Of a DNA stretch of 64,000 nucleotides, positions 24,628 through 36,283 are shown one piece after another. Position 1 is the first letter of the stretch. Each line of letters begins with the position of its first letter. The stretch comes from Plantago elongata (taxonomy: Eukaryota; Streptophyta; Magnoliopsida; Lamiales; Plantaginaceae): positions 18,314-82,313 of the forward strand of contig JAYMSP010000106.1 of NCBI GenBank assembly GCA_036897095.1. Reading direction: 5' to 3'. The notes below the pieces were generated by a model. It was not told the origin of the DNA and did not search any database. It saw only the letters and a program-made list of their open reading frames with translations. The translations under genes were made by a program, and so were the position numbers.

Positions 24628-26956
24628 CTATTAAAATGAAATTTACTCAACCAAATATAAGATTAATTAGGATTCTTTGATCATTTATATTAGGATATAA
24701 GTTCACTTACTAATTAAGCCCATCAATTCAGTCATTCAGATAGTGATTTAATAACACCAGCCAGGCCCAAAAGAAGATTGGGTTGCGTTGACTCGTTACG
24801 TGAACTTTAATTTTTTTATAAACTAGTAAAAATTTAGTTGATTTAATACGTTAATTAAGTTAACATGTTGAATAAACCTAATCAACTACTAGTTAAAATT
24901 TTAATTATCTGTTAAATTTTTAACTAATTTTATTAAATAAAATCTTTATCCGAAAGTTACTTATTTACTATTTTTACGGCAAATTGCAAATTATCTATCA
25001 ATTTAACATTTTGTGGCCAACTATTTCGTCCACGGAATGGCTCACGTGGTACATAAAATATGAAGTCGGCCTTTTCAATTCTGCACGGGGCACGAGGGAC
25101 TGCTTGTACACTATACATTCCGAATTCGATAAATTTTAATTTTTCATATTCAAAATTATTTTATTACAGAATTCAATTTAATACATTCTTCTATCGATTT
25201 ATAAAATAATTATAATGAATTTGACTCAATTGAAGATTAATTTATACTGATGGACTTTTAAACATTCAACTAAGAATTTTGTTAACACTATTTATAAGTT
25301 TTAATGATCGTACAATTGAAATTTTTACCAATTAAGTCACTATTTTCAATTTTCACTATTCATATTTAAAGTATAACTTTAAAGGAAGACTAATGGAGTA
25401 ATTGGGAATAATAATTACCAGGTGTGCAGCTTATTATCATTTTTGTTGGGCTCTCAAGTTTCAATTCGATGAGTACTCTACAAGAAGTCAGGGATCAAAT
25501 GAAACTCATGATAAACAATACTAGTGTTTGGTTCAAAATTGAATTTGAGTAAATTTAATTTCAGTTGCAATTTTATGTATAAAAGCAGTACAAAAATTCA
25601 ATTAAAATTAAATTTTCTCAATAAAAATCTGAAACTAAACTCTACGTAAATTTTCAAGTAATATATTTATGGTCATGACGAAGACACATTTTAGCATGAA
25701 TTTATACAGGATGGGTAGAGTATTCTACACTAGTATTGTAATGTATACGTATTTTTAATATAATTTGTACTAATTATATATAATTTAAATTTTAAATCTT
25801 AACCCATTTACTCTATATGAATCAGATAATTTACCGCCTGAAGACTTAAACAGAATTTGGTGAATCGAATAATTTTTGATTTTATAAAGTTCTAGATGAT
25901 ATCGGTCGCGGGTTCACAACAAGTTTAAAAAGAAAGGAAAACAATCTTTTGTCTTCTGGTGTAAGCGTGAAAATAGGAACACAAAACCAAGGCATGAAAT
26001 CAGCCAAAACGGAAGAACAAAAAAGACATGATTAATGCTACAGCATAAACCTACTGACAAGAAGCTCCATTTTTTCCTTCACTAGTCTTCTTTTCTCTCT
26101 GGTAATCTCCATTTCTGCTCTCTTTTCAGCTCCTCTTCTACACACTAGTACATAATCTTGTCTCTGTTATACCACCATGTATGCATGTATTCGTATTTAG
26201 TACTGAAAATACAATACTTACTTGAATTTCAGAAAAAGCTGTATAGGCCTGTGTACCTTTTCTGGCTTTTCTTTCATGGGGTTTAGTTAAGAAGAAGTTA
26301 TAAGGTGGTCTGCTAGTCAAAGGTGGAAACTTTATTTCTGAAACTGGTAAAATTGTGTTTCTTTTGTTTTTTTATGGTTAAAGTAATGTTTAAATGATCA
26401 AATCATCAAATAAAGAAATGTGGTTTCTGGTTCTTCTTTCATGGGTTTTTGTTAAGAAGAAGATTTTGAGTGGTCTAGTAGTCAAAGGTGGAAATTTTCT
26501 TTCTGAAACTGGTAAAATTGTGTTTTGTTTTGTTACTTTTGTATAGTTACAGTATGGTTTGAAGGATCACATAGAGAAATGTGGGAATGTCAATACACAG
26601 AGAAAAAGAGTGGTAATTAAATAGCTAGAGAGTACAAAATTAAAGAAAGGGGTTTTGCTTTTCTGCTTGGATGTCTGTGATAGGAAGACAAAGTGATGAA
26701 TATAATCCAAATGCATTTATAGTCCAAAGATTCTTCTTCTGCTTCTTCATGCCTTGTCAAATCTATCATATACATTCATATCATATCATATCAACATCAT
26801 ATTGATGCATCTCTTTAATTTATCTTCTTTTCAAACAAACATGAAGTAGTTTTTACTACTAGGGCTATTTGAAGATGTGAGTTTATTTTCTTGGAAGTTT
26901 GTTGTGAGGTTTGAAGTGTTTTTATGCAGTTTCATTTTGTGGGTTTTGCCTGAAAA
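24628..26956. other. AT-rich spacer and MYB promoter
   Basis: From 24630 to about 26000 it is AT-rich with no gene seen. From 26040 it is probably the MYB promoter or leader and contains a tandem duplication at 26260-26585. Confidence 0.4.
26260..26585. repeat. ~162-bp tandem duplication upstream of MYB
   Basis: 26260-26423 and 26424-26585 share CTTTCATGGG, GTTAAGAAGAAG, GGTGGTCT/AGTGGTCT, TAGTCAAAGGTGGAAA, TTTCTGAAACTGGTAAAATT and AAAGAAATGTGG in the same order, with scattered substitutions. It lies 370-700 bp before the MYB start codon. Confidence 0.85.
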
Positions 26957-29073
26957 ATGGGGCAAAAGAGAGATAGGAAAGGAAGAGCTCCATGCTGTGA
27001 CAAGGAAGGAGTGAGAAGAGGGACTTGGAGTGCTGAAGAAGATAAGATTCTTGTTGATTTCATTACAGAGAATGGGATAGGGAATTGGAGAAGTGTTCCT
27101 GAACTTGCAGGTTCAGTAATGTTTCTTTATTATTATTTTAATAGTATCTTGTTTCTAAATGTTTCACATTGTTTTGTCAAGCTGTTCTAAGTGGATGGCT
27201 TGAACCTTGCTTCCTTTTAGGCCTTTTCATGCTTAGTTGCTTTGGGTTCTTGACTTCTTGGAGAGTTGCCATTTTCTTTATTGTTACAAGCAAGTTTCAC
27301 TTTGTTAAATCAGAATGCTCTTTGGCTCTTAGGTGTGGATGGTAGCAGAAGATAGATAAACACACACTCAGTAGCTGAGTTTTCTTTACTGTACATATAA
27401 ACATGGAGAAGTAGTATAATTCTTTAGTTAGTCTTTCTTTGTTCTGTTACTTGGATCTTATCTGATGTTACAAGAATCATGCATTTCTTCTATAGTTCTA
27501 TCCACTTAAGTGAATTTGTCAAATTCTGTTCACATGTAGATGCTTGAACTCAGATGACAGATGAAAGTGTTTCGAAGTAAAGGCCTGCGTGCCTTGGCTG
27601 TTTTGCAAAATACACGTTCTTTAAACACATGGTGTAGTCTATTTCATTTACATGAGACTGCTGATGTTTTAGATACGATCTAATTTTCCTGAAAGGCGTT
27701 TTTATGCTGTGGTTAACTTATTTGGTATATCAATATATCTCCTGATGTTACTCTTGTTCTGTGATTCATATTGTGCATTAATACGGAGTAACTACTGAGC
27801 AGGATTGTTAAGCAACACATTGGTTTTCGAGTAACATTGTGAGTTGTAATGCTCATGCAGTAAGATCTGAGTTAGCAAAGTTGATAGATACTTACTGCGT
27901 ATTTCACGATATGTTCCTCATCTACTCTCTTGCATTTCCAGTAATCAACTGTTATATGACAGTTGTCAGCAATTTAAATTGTTCACTAGCTGTTTCTGTA
28001 CTCTGTTATCACGAAGCATCGCATATAGAACATGATAAATTTTTGTGATCATAGATATAGTGGTCCTCTTGTTCTATCTTCCTTTAATTGCAGTTAAATT
28101 TATTGCTATTCTTCAACATTGTATTTTCTGGAGGCTGTACTGAGTGGGCACAATTTGAATTTATTGGAAAGTTCTTTGCTATCTTTAGAAGATACCATTG
28201 GATATGAATCTAAAGGGACCATTTGTTGTTATGTGACTCTTGCAGGCCTTGTCCGGTGTGGAAAGAGCTGTCGACTGCGCTGGATAAACTATCTCAGGCC
28301 TGACATAAGACGTGGTCCCTTTAGTCCTGCTGAAGAGAACACCATCATTCATCTCCACAGCACACTTGGGAACAAGTAATCATATGATTCATTTCAACTC
28401 CCATTTAACTGTTGCTGATACCAAACCCATATATGACATTTTAATTCCTTGTGTCATTTCAATCGTTCTTACAAACGTGTATAATGTTTACCATAGTAAT
28501 TTTTACTTTTCTCTCAGATGGGCTGCTATAGCATCCAATCTACCTGGAAGAACTGATAACGATATCAAGAATTTCTGGAACTCTCATTTGAGGAAGCGGT
28601 ACAAAGCAGGTCTGGACCAGCCATGTTCTTCCAACTCAGTTGATACGAGATCTGACACCCCCTTATCTTCCTACATGGCTCCATTGCCAACCTTCGAGCC
28701 TCACACACCACAAAGCTGCAAACAAGAAAATGGCGATTACTACATACGCCTGTGGAATTCTGAAGTTGGAGAATCATTTCAAGACATGAGCAAAATTAAA
28801 CTGAACAAAGCTTCATCTCACTGCACTACGCCATCACAAACATCATCATTAACCAAAGTTGATTCTGCTGATAGGAAAGTGGGAATTTTGAGCTGCAAGA
28901 AGGAAGTTGAAGACGTGGAGGCCTATTTGGATTTATCACATACATTGGTGTTGGACGACTCTTCACCGGATGCAATGATGAAGCTACTACTAGATCACCC
29001 TGTCGGCGTTGATGATAATATGGGATTCTTTGAAGATTCTGTTGACGATCTATGTTCTTATTTTAAAGGTTAG
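26957..29073 (+). CDS. R2R3-MYB transcription factor
   Basis: Three exons, 26957-27110, 28246-28375 and 28518-29073, give 279 aa with agreeing phases (154, 130, 556 nt), the layout usual for plant R2R3-MYB genes. R2 (about residues 20-69) has W-x-W spacing and ends [16 protein letters not shown]3 (about 73-121) contains GPFSPAEEN and [20 protein letters not shown]. The C-terminal part is acidic near the end (SVDDLCSYF), as in activation domains. Residues 9-16 (GRAPCCDK) are the usual MYB N-terminus but are preceded by an extra MGQKRDRK instead of Met. I could not place it in a numbered subgroup. Confidence 0.92.
27111..28245. other. MYB intron 1
   Basis: A 1135-bp GT-AG intron. I see no RNA gene or element boundary in it. 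Confidence 0.7.
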
Positions 29074-29632
29074 TTGAGCTAACTTAGCTAGTGGAAACTG
29101 CGAAAGTGATATGAATCATGCATTTGGAATCTAGATTACATTCTATGAACGACATCTTTTCGATGACCTTAAAGATCATGTAATGGCTGGTGCCATGGGG
29201 AAGAAGCTGCTTTTGGTAGGTGAATGTCCTGTTCAAAGAAATCCATACATTAGTAATGGTGTCTGTTAATATTTTCCTCGTACCTAAAACTGTGTGAATT
29301 CTTTTAAATGTTTTCCGGTTAAGTTTGGTCGGGTATAGCTTATATAAGCTCTGTCAGCAGCATCTGTTTCTTTAAAAACCATGTAGCCTTATTTGCAAAT
29401 TCTAGTAAATAACTCCAACCATTCTTTCATTACATGAAAATCTGAAAAAAAATCCTTACAAAGGAAGCAAATTAGTTTTGCCCTGACATGTATCTCTAAC
29501 AAATTCATCAATCATCAATATGAACACATGATAAAGAACAACCAATAATTCTACACCAAATAATCACACAATAATACATCATAAATGTCATAAAATGTAC
29601 AAATAGAAGTTCACTTTCAAACAACATCAGCT
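29074..29632. other. Spacer between convergent MYB and remorin genes
   Basis: It holds the 3' UTRs of both genes and no other feature. Confidence 0.5.
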
Positions 29633-31234
29633 TCAGAAAAAGCTAAGTAATTTCTTTGGAGCAGTGCCAGTGGCCCGGCATTTCGCGGCTGTTTCTTCTG
29701 CTTTGAGAAGATCTTCCCCGCGTTTGGCTTCAATCATCGCTCTTTTTTCCTCCGCTTGCTTGTGGACTAGAGCAACCTTGTTCTTCATTTTCTCTACGTA
29801 TTGTGCTTTCTTTTTCTCCAAATCCTCCTGTTATATTGTAATACTTGTAATTCCTTATTTCTTTCCAAGAAAAATAATCATGAATTTAAGTCATTAATTA
29901 ACATCTGTATATGTTACCTCAATCTTCTTGAGCTCGGCTTCTAGACTCGCCTTCTTGCTGTTCTCCCAAGCTCCGACAGCAGATAGTTTCTTCTCAGCCC
30001 TGTAAACGAATTGCACCAAGCGATGAACATTGATATCATGTCGAGAAAAAGAACTCTATAACACACATGTTCAGAAAGAGAAACTAGGAACAAGAAATAG
30101 CTGCTTACTTGTTTTCAGCTTTACACTTCTCACTTTCTTCCCATGCCTTGATCAAAGAAGTCCTCTTCTCTGTTGCAACTCTGGCAAGAGTAGCATCTAC
30201 CGAACATCGAAGAAACAAACATTTTTAAATTGGTTTATCTCGAAAGAACAGAACAAGAAGACAGAAACAGAACATCAAGTCTTGATCAATTTACCTCTGT
30301 CAATAGAGCCTTCTGATTTTTTCTCCTCAACAACTTCTGCTGGTTCTATTGCAATACATACAACATATTAGATTAACATACATGAAATCTGGTAATTTGA
30401 ATCAATGGTCAAACATACATGAAAGCACAAAAAGAAGATATCCACTGAGAGAGTATCAATTCAGACTATGATTTTACATCAAAGCAAAATGCTTTTCTCA
30501 GCTAAAGTTAGAATAGAAGAATAATACACATCCACCTTTTCCTTTATGCAAGATTTTAAAACTCAAACTGCAACTCAATCAAACCTATTCAAGTTCAAAA
30601 CAGGTAAAAAAAGATGACATTTTTACCTCCTGATTAACCCAAAAAACCTTTTAAAATATGTACTACAAAGAAAATTCTAACCAAAAGGGCAGCAAATTTA
30701 TGATTATCTTTCCATTTTTACCATACACGTACAGACAAAAAGAAGGAAAAAAACAGGAAACAGGGGAAAACAGAACATAATTTGTTCTGTTTGGAAGAAT
30801 TTCAAATTTATTATTGCAAAGTATTAAAGGAAGCAGAATCTTTACTTAATCTAGCAGTACAAAAGTTACCAAGAAACAGGGCAAAACAGGACATAATAAG
30901 CTGTAAAAACTAAAATCCGGTCGCAAACATGCATCGAGAAGAACGAAAACAATTTCTCCTATATGAACTAATAAGATCAAAATATTCGATCTTTCAGATG
31001 AGATGAATTCCGTATAAATTAACCACATACTAACACCATATAAGAGAGTGAGAGAAGCAAATTACTTTCAACAATAGCAAGAGCTTTACACTCTTCTTCA
31101 ACCGGAACAACGGCTTTCTCCTCCGCCACGTCTTTCGAGCACTCTTCCACCGGTGGCTCTTCCACCTTGGGAGTCTCCTCACAAGCTGCTGCAGGCACCT
31201 CTGGCTCAACCTTCTTGGCTTCTTCCTCTGCCAT
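29633..31234 (-). CDS. Remorin
   Basis: Five exons, 31234-31066, 30345-30295, 30196-30109, 29999-29918 and 29827-29633, give 194 aa with GT-AG borders and agreeing phases. The N-terminal half is acidic and Pro/Glu-rich (EEPPVEEC), as in group 1 remorins. The C-terminal half is the coiled-coil Remorin_C domain (about residues 85-190), with RVATEKRTSLIKAWEESEK, AWENSKKASLEAELKKIE and the tail TAPKKLLSFF. Remorins sit on the inner face of the plasma membrane in nanodomains and affect cell-to-cell movement and signalling. The tail lacks the Cys-rich palmitoylation site seen in some members; Cys is present at RATG-adjacent CRATG. Confidence 0.93.
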
Positions 31235-32850
31235 CACTTGAGAGAACTTGGCTATTTTCGACTGGTTTCGACAAGAAAACAAGGAGATATTGAGAGAGAA
31301 GAGATGGAAGGTAAGTGTCTATCTGTCTCTTGGAATTAAACAGTAGTGAATGGAGAAGAAGATATGAGAAAGCTGGCTGATTTATGATGGACAATGACTC
31401 TGCCTTGTTGGGCCAATGCATGAGTTGGCAATACCATGCTTAGATATTTTTGCTTTTTTTTTCAAGAAAAAAAACTGTATCTTTTTTTCAAAAATAAAGG
31501 TATGGAGAACATTATTGCATTCCTAACTTTTATAAATTATTGTTCTTGGTGGAGTAATTATTAGTAGTACAAATTGGTGGATTTGCATTTGGTTTAATGC
31601 CATTGGCTGCTTTGTTTTTTCTTTTATACCATCATTTCCTTATTACGACCGATACATGATAGAAAATAGTTAAAACACACTTAATAATCGACTCATTGAT
31701 AAATTGATGGAAAATTTTAATTTTTGTAAGCAATTTTCTCCGGTCATTGCTCATTTTATTGTTTTAAATTATATTCTAAACAGTGTATTCTACATTTTAA
31801 AATTTAATTTTTACATAATATAACATTCGATTTGTATGCCACTCATAATCATCTTTTAAATTTAATTTGTGTACCATCACCCTTTAAATTCGAATCCTTA
31901 TACCAAATTTTAAGATTTTGGATGGTGAGAGAGTCTAGGAATGTCTGCCAATAATTTTGAAAAAAGTGGGTTGGCCGTTACAGGGTAGGTAGAATTGTTA
32001 GGTGACGGTTTATTTCTCTCTCGACATTGAGCTTGGCTATTGTTTAATTTCTTTAAAATAATAGTAATATATCAACTAATCTTAAATCTTAATCTCCTCA
32101 GGAAGTTGACAAATTCTGAGATTTGTGCACCCTGATCATTTATGCATGGGTTTTAAGTGTTATCAATCACCTTTATAATCTTCTCGACATGGAATAATAC
32201 TGAAATATTAATATAAATGATTAAAAATTTATTAAATTTAAAATTTTAGAAAAGATGAAATTTCATCAAGTAGAATTATCATCTTGTTCAATCATGCACT
32301 TGGGATGATCTAGTGCTTGTTTTAGTTAAGAATTACAATTTAATTATAATTGAGATGAGTTTGATTTGTATTTGACATACAATTTAAATTGGATATTTAT
32401 TTATTTATTTTTAAATTTAATTACAACTCAATTCTCATTAAATTCAATAACAATTCAATTATCACTCAATTTTCAACATACAATATCCTTTACAATTACA
32501 TTCTATACCTTATACCAATCTTAAAACTCAACTACAATGTAGTCACTATTCGTCAATTCTTTACTATTCAAACGGATTTAACTACAATTCTATTTCAAAC
32601 AACCACCTATTCATCCAAGCACTTAGTTCATTTCGTAGTTCTTTTAATTTATGTTATTAGATTGAAATAGAGATTTGGCGTGAATTTGGGGACTTTCGAT
32701 TTAGTATTAACTAATTATACCTAACTAATTATCAAAATTTCAAATATACAAAAATAATATTTTATTATTGATAAAACAAACAAGTTAACAAATATGATTC
32801 ATACAAATATTAATTCTTAGGCATGCATGCACTTTTAATTCTTGATAGAA
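31235..32850. other. Remorin promoter and AT-rich spacer
   Basis: It includes the remorin leader, then AT-rich sequence. A possible MITE spans 32309-32626. No gene is recognised. Confidence 0.4.
32309..32626. mobile_element. Possible MITE
   Basis: The left end CTAGTGCTTG and right end CCAAGCACTTAG are inverted, and the interior is a run of ATTACAATT/AATTGAGTT-like words, some inverted. No convincing target duplication was found. Confidence 0.35.
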
Positions 32851-33087
32851 TTAATCAATAAGAGGTTCCTTATGCAACATGGTCTTGCGGCCGCCTGCAG
32901 CACCACCTCGACAGCGATCCTTGGGAAGGCAGGTCCTCAGCCTGCTGTAGTCCCTTTGCGGCACAGGAGATATATTCCGCAGAGTACTGGAGAGTGTCTG
33001 AACGTCGAGATATTTCCGTTCCCCATATGTTGGCATGCATGCAGCTGCTACAATCAGCATTGCAACAAACAAAGTCCTTAAACCCAT
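32851..33087 (-). CDS. Small secreted peptide precursor, family unknown
   Basis: A 78-aa single-exon ORF starts with a clear signal peptide (MGLRTLFVAMLIVAAACMPTYG) with likely cleavage near residue 22. The mature part is basic with two cysteines close together (RTCLPKDRCRGG), preceded by a RDYSRL segment in which Tyr next to Asp could be sulfated. The codons are much more GC-rich than the AT-rich flanks, which supports a real gene. I recognise no family. A further exon cannot be excluded. Confidence 0.5.
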   Translation of the reverse strand: MGLRTLFVAMLIVAAACMPTYGERKYLDVQTLSSTLRNISPVPQRDYSRLRTCLPKDRCRGGAAGGRKTMLHKEPLID

Positions 33088-33860
33088 ATATATGATTTCT
33101 TGTGGGTTTCTTGGACCTTGTTTGTTTGATTTGTATTTGAAATATATGTTAATCCCTTTTGCTTGTTTGTATGTTTAATTTGTTTGTTCCACTCTAATAT
33201 ATAGTACCTCTATGAAAAACTGAATGTATGTTAATTTGTGGCTTTCCTGATATGCAGCAAAATTGGTGGAGGGTAATGAAGATTGATGGAGTTAAAACCA
33301 AACATGAGAAATTGTTGATTTGGTCTCTCGAGAAACGCGCGGTATTCGGAATGTATTTTGTATTATGCTTTGGTTTTGTTGAAAATATGAAACCCGAACT
33401 GGCGGAGAAAATAATGAACGTACCACATAGACAACTTATATCTGCTGTAGAATTGGACTCAGTTTTTATTCTATTCTTTAAGGAATAAGAAAACTACATG
33501 GTGTCAACTTAGGACATCAAAACTTCAAACATTAGAAATTAAAATTATTGACTTGCACTATAAGGTACTCAATAATTGAAATTATTCAAAACCACTTTCT
33601 CTCTTATACGCAAATTAAACTCAAAATGTAACACGTACAAGTGACCTACACATAAATCGACTATACAGAATTTCGATGAATAATTCCTTGCACTTGCAAG
33701 AGTTACAAAAATTCGTGTTGATTTTCGAGAGTTGAGTTGTGCAATTTGTCAATAACTGAATTTCTTTTGCAGTTTACACCAAATTAGAAATTGCTACCAA
33801 ATTAGAAATTGCAAACGGATACTTTTTCTTTATGTTTCTTAGAAAGTAATGTGAAGATGA

Positions 33861-33958
33861 CAACGAAATGCAACTTAGTTGGTAAGACGCTTCATCTCCA
33901 ATTAATTACTCGAGGTTTGAGTAACCTTTTAAATTTTTAAATAAAAATAAAATAAAAG
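33861..33958 (+). mobile_element. tRNA-derived SINE, family S1
   Basis: It has a box A-like TTAGTTGGTAAGACGC and a box B-like GGTTTGAGTAACC, ending in an A-rich tail. The target duplication AGTAATGTGAAGATGA (33845-33860) recurs with one extra G at 33959-33975. Confidence 0.82.
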
Positions 33959-35406
33959 AGTAATGTGAAGGATGAATTGAAAGTGAGTTGGGAAGGACAT
34001 GAAAGAAGATTCCGTAATGGAATCTTTTGTTCAACGTCATTATTCATTAGAGACCAAATCAAATGCCAACTGATGTGAGTTGTGTTTTGGCTTTTGACAG
34101 CCCCATGACAACCTATTCAACAAGGACCACTGCAAGATAATTAAGCTACCTTAAAACAAGTTTTGCTAACAATAGGAATCTCCAATAAACATAAACTCAT
34201 CTTGATAATATCATCACCTGAAAATAGCAATTTAATCGGTTAAAATTGAGGAATATACACTATCCTCTTGGTTACAAGTTTGAACCCCGCAAATTGAATT
34301 TGTGATTTATATTAAACTATTATTCGACGGTGTGGAATTTACTAATTATATGGGCGAATTAGAGTGGAATTATGATGTTATGTGTGAGGCATGCATGATC
34401 AAGATTATGCATCATCAATGTTGTTGTTTATCGAAAACCAGCATAAACAATAAACACCTCAAATTACCCACAAATCTATGAAGATTCAATAGTATTCACT
34501 TGGACGTCATCTTAATTATTAAAGGAAAAAACAATGAATGGAGTATAAATGTAAGCAAATCATTATTGTTGTTGATGATGATGATTAGCTTTAATTATCT
34601 AATTGGCAACCATACTATACAGCAGATCATACCGGTAAACACGCAACTTAGTTGTCATGAATCAGTACAAAAGAGGATTTATTAGGCGATATATACTCTC
34701 TCATTTCCAAATAAGTTACCCGATTTTAACTTGTTATGATCAATAAACTTTAAACTTAAACTGCAAATTAATTTTAAGAGATAATGGTGAGATATACAAT
34801 TAAATTAAATAGTAAAATTTAAAAAATAAAGTTTCATTGTACAATTTAAATGGATTTACACTTAAAATTAATTTGTAATTTAAGTAGAATTGAGTCGTTA
34901 AAAATACATATAGTCATAGTTAATTACACAAAACAAAGAAGAATCCAAAAATGTCAATTTCTTAAATATCTGCAAGTGTACACTTGAGCTCTAAGGCATC
35001 TCAGAGTTTATCTTAATCTTATCATAATGGCTAAATTCTTTATGGTGGTTATACATCGCCTTCAGAAACAATATATTTGCCTTTTAGCCCTCTAGCTTTA
35101 TTATTTTACACTTTTGCCCCCTCTAAGAATGAGAACTTTCTCTTTTACCTTTGGTATCATTCAACCTTCCACTTTTAGTATTTTATATCTTCACATGACT
35201 TTCAAATTTTGGTATCACAACGTTCTAAATTATAATAATGATGCTTTGTCTAATTACAAAAGAATTTATTTGGAAAGTCACGTTCAATTATAATTGAACC
35301 TAATTCTCCCTAATTCTCACAAACTAACTAAGGTATAATGATATATAGTTTATGGGTCCGAACCTTACCCTAATTATAAAACTCAAACTCGAAATAACAT
35401 ACTCTA

Positions 35407-35653
35407 CTCCCTCCATCTCAAATAACTTCATATATTTATCATTTTTCTCCCTTCCACATAACATCATACATTACGAAAAAAGGAAGTTACCCACCGCTAT
35501 CAAATAAACAATTTCAAATTCACACATAAATTATACATTTTACCATTAAAAGCACACTTTTATTCCACCCTCTTCATTTCTTGTTATTACTTAAATTTTT
35601 GCATAAAATTATGCCCCAACCTTAATATATGAAGTTCTCTAGGATGGAGGGAA
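35407..35653. mobile_element. Stowaway-like MITE, copy 1
   Basis: The left end CTCCCTCCATC matches the reverse complement of the right end GATGGAGGGAA, with TA duplications on both sides. The interior aligns with 42475-42701 (ACTTCATA-TTTATCATTTTT; ACACATTTTACCATTAAAA). Confidence 0.85.
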
Positions 35654-35699
35654 TAATATTGATTGACGCATACTTCTCGCATATTTTCTGGCTCAGATT

Positions 35700-35774
35700 G
35701 TGAATTTCCAGAAGTTGTTACACCAAAATCATGATTTGTGAATTTCCAGAAGTTGTTGCACCAAAATCATGATT
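35700..35774. repeat. 38-bp tandem duplication
   Basis: GTGAATTTCCAGAAGTTGTT and CACCAAAATCATGATT occur twice with a single difference (TTACACC/TTGCACC). Confidence 0.9.
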
Positions 35775-35988
35775 GGGAAATACATACTGCTACTGAATAC
35801 TTGGGCTATTAAGTTTTACTAGCTCTCAAGAATTTGGCCCATAATATACAGGTCATGGCTTCGAGCCTTATTATTAATGGTCATAAAGAAATAAACAACA
35901 ATTTATCAATTACATATTCAGATTGTTATTTGGACCATCAACCCCTTGAAAAACTACTAATTATACCATGTGCATATTAATGCATTAT

Positions 35989-36116
35989 TCAACCGGGAGT
36001 CATGAGGTGATCTGGTGTTAAGGAGCTGGGTTGTATACAGGAAATGCAAAGTTCGAACTCTGGTAACGTTTTGTTTGGATAATTGCACCTTCTAATATAA
36101 TTAGATTATTAAGAAA
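35989..36116 (+). mobile_element. tRNA-derived SINE, family S2
   Basis: It contains GGTGATCTGGTGTTAAGG (box A-like) and AGTTCGAACTCTGG (box B-like), with a pyrimidine/A-rich 3' part. The target duplication AATGCATTAT flanks it at 35979-35988 and 36117-36126. Confidence 0.7.
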
Positions 36117-36283
36117 AATGCATTATCTTTGATCCTACACGTCAATTTGATAAAATCCAAGTGCTGAAGATAATATACATCCAGTGGCACAGCAAGTTCT
36201 TATCCATCACCTGTATATCAGACCGTAAATCGATATTAAGTACGAAAGAATCCATTAACACCTGCAACTGCACATGACTCGAC

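Larger units (their letters stand above)
33088..36283. other. Repeat-rich spacer
   Basis: It holds a tRNA-derived SINE (33861-33958), a Stowaway-like MITE (35407-35653), a 38-bp tandem repeat (35700-35774) and a second type of SINE (35989-36116). An 86-codon ORF at 33228-33488 is unrecognised. No gene is supported. Confidence 0.5.

Noticed and set aside
33228-33488. 86-codon plus-strand ORF
   Set aside because: No signal peptide, domain or splice context was seen, so a gene call is not justified.
34225-34330. Possible third SINE (TCGGTTAAAATTGAGG and AAGTTTGAACCCC)
   Set aside because: Box A/B-like words are present but no target duplication or tail could be defined.
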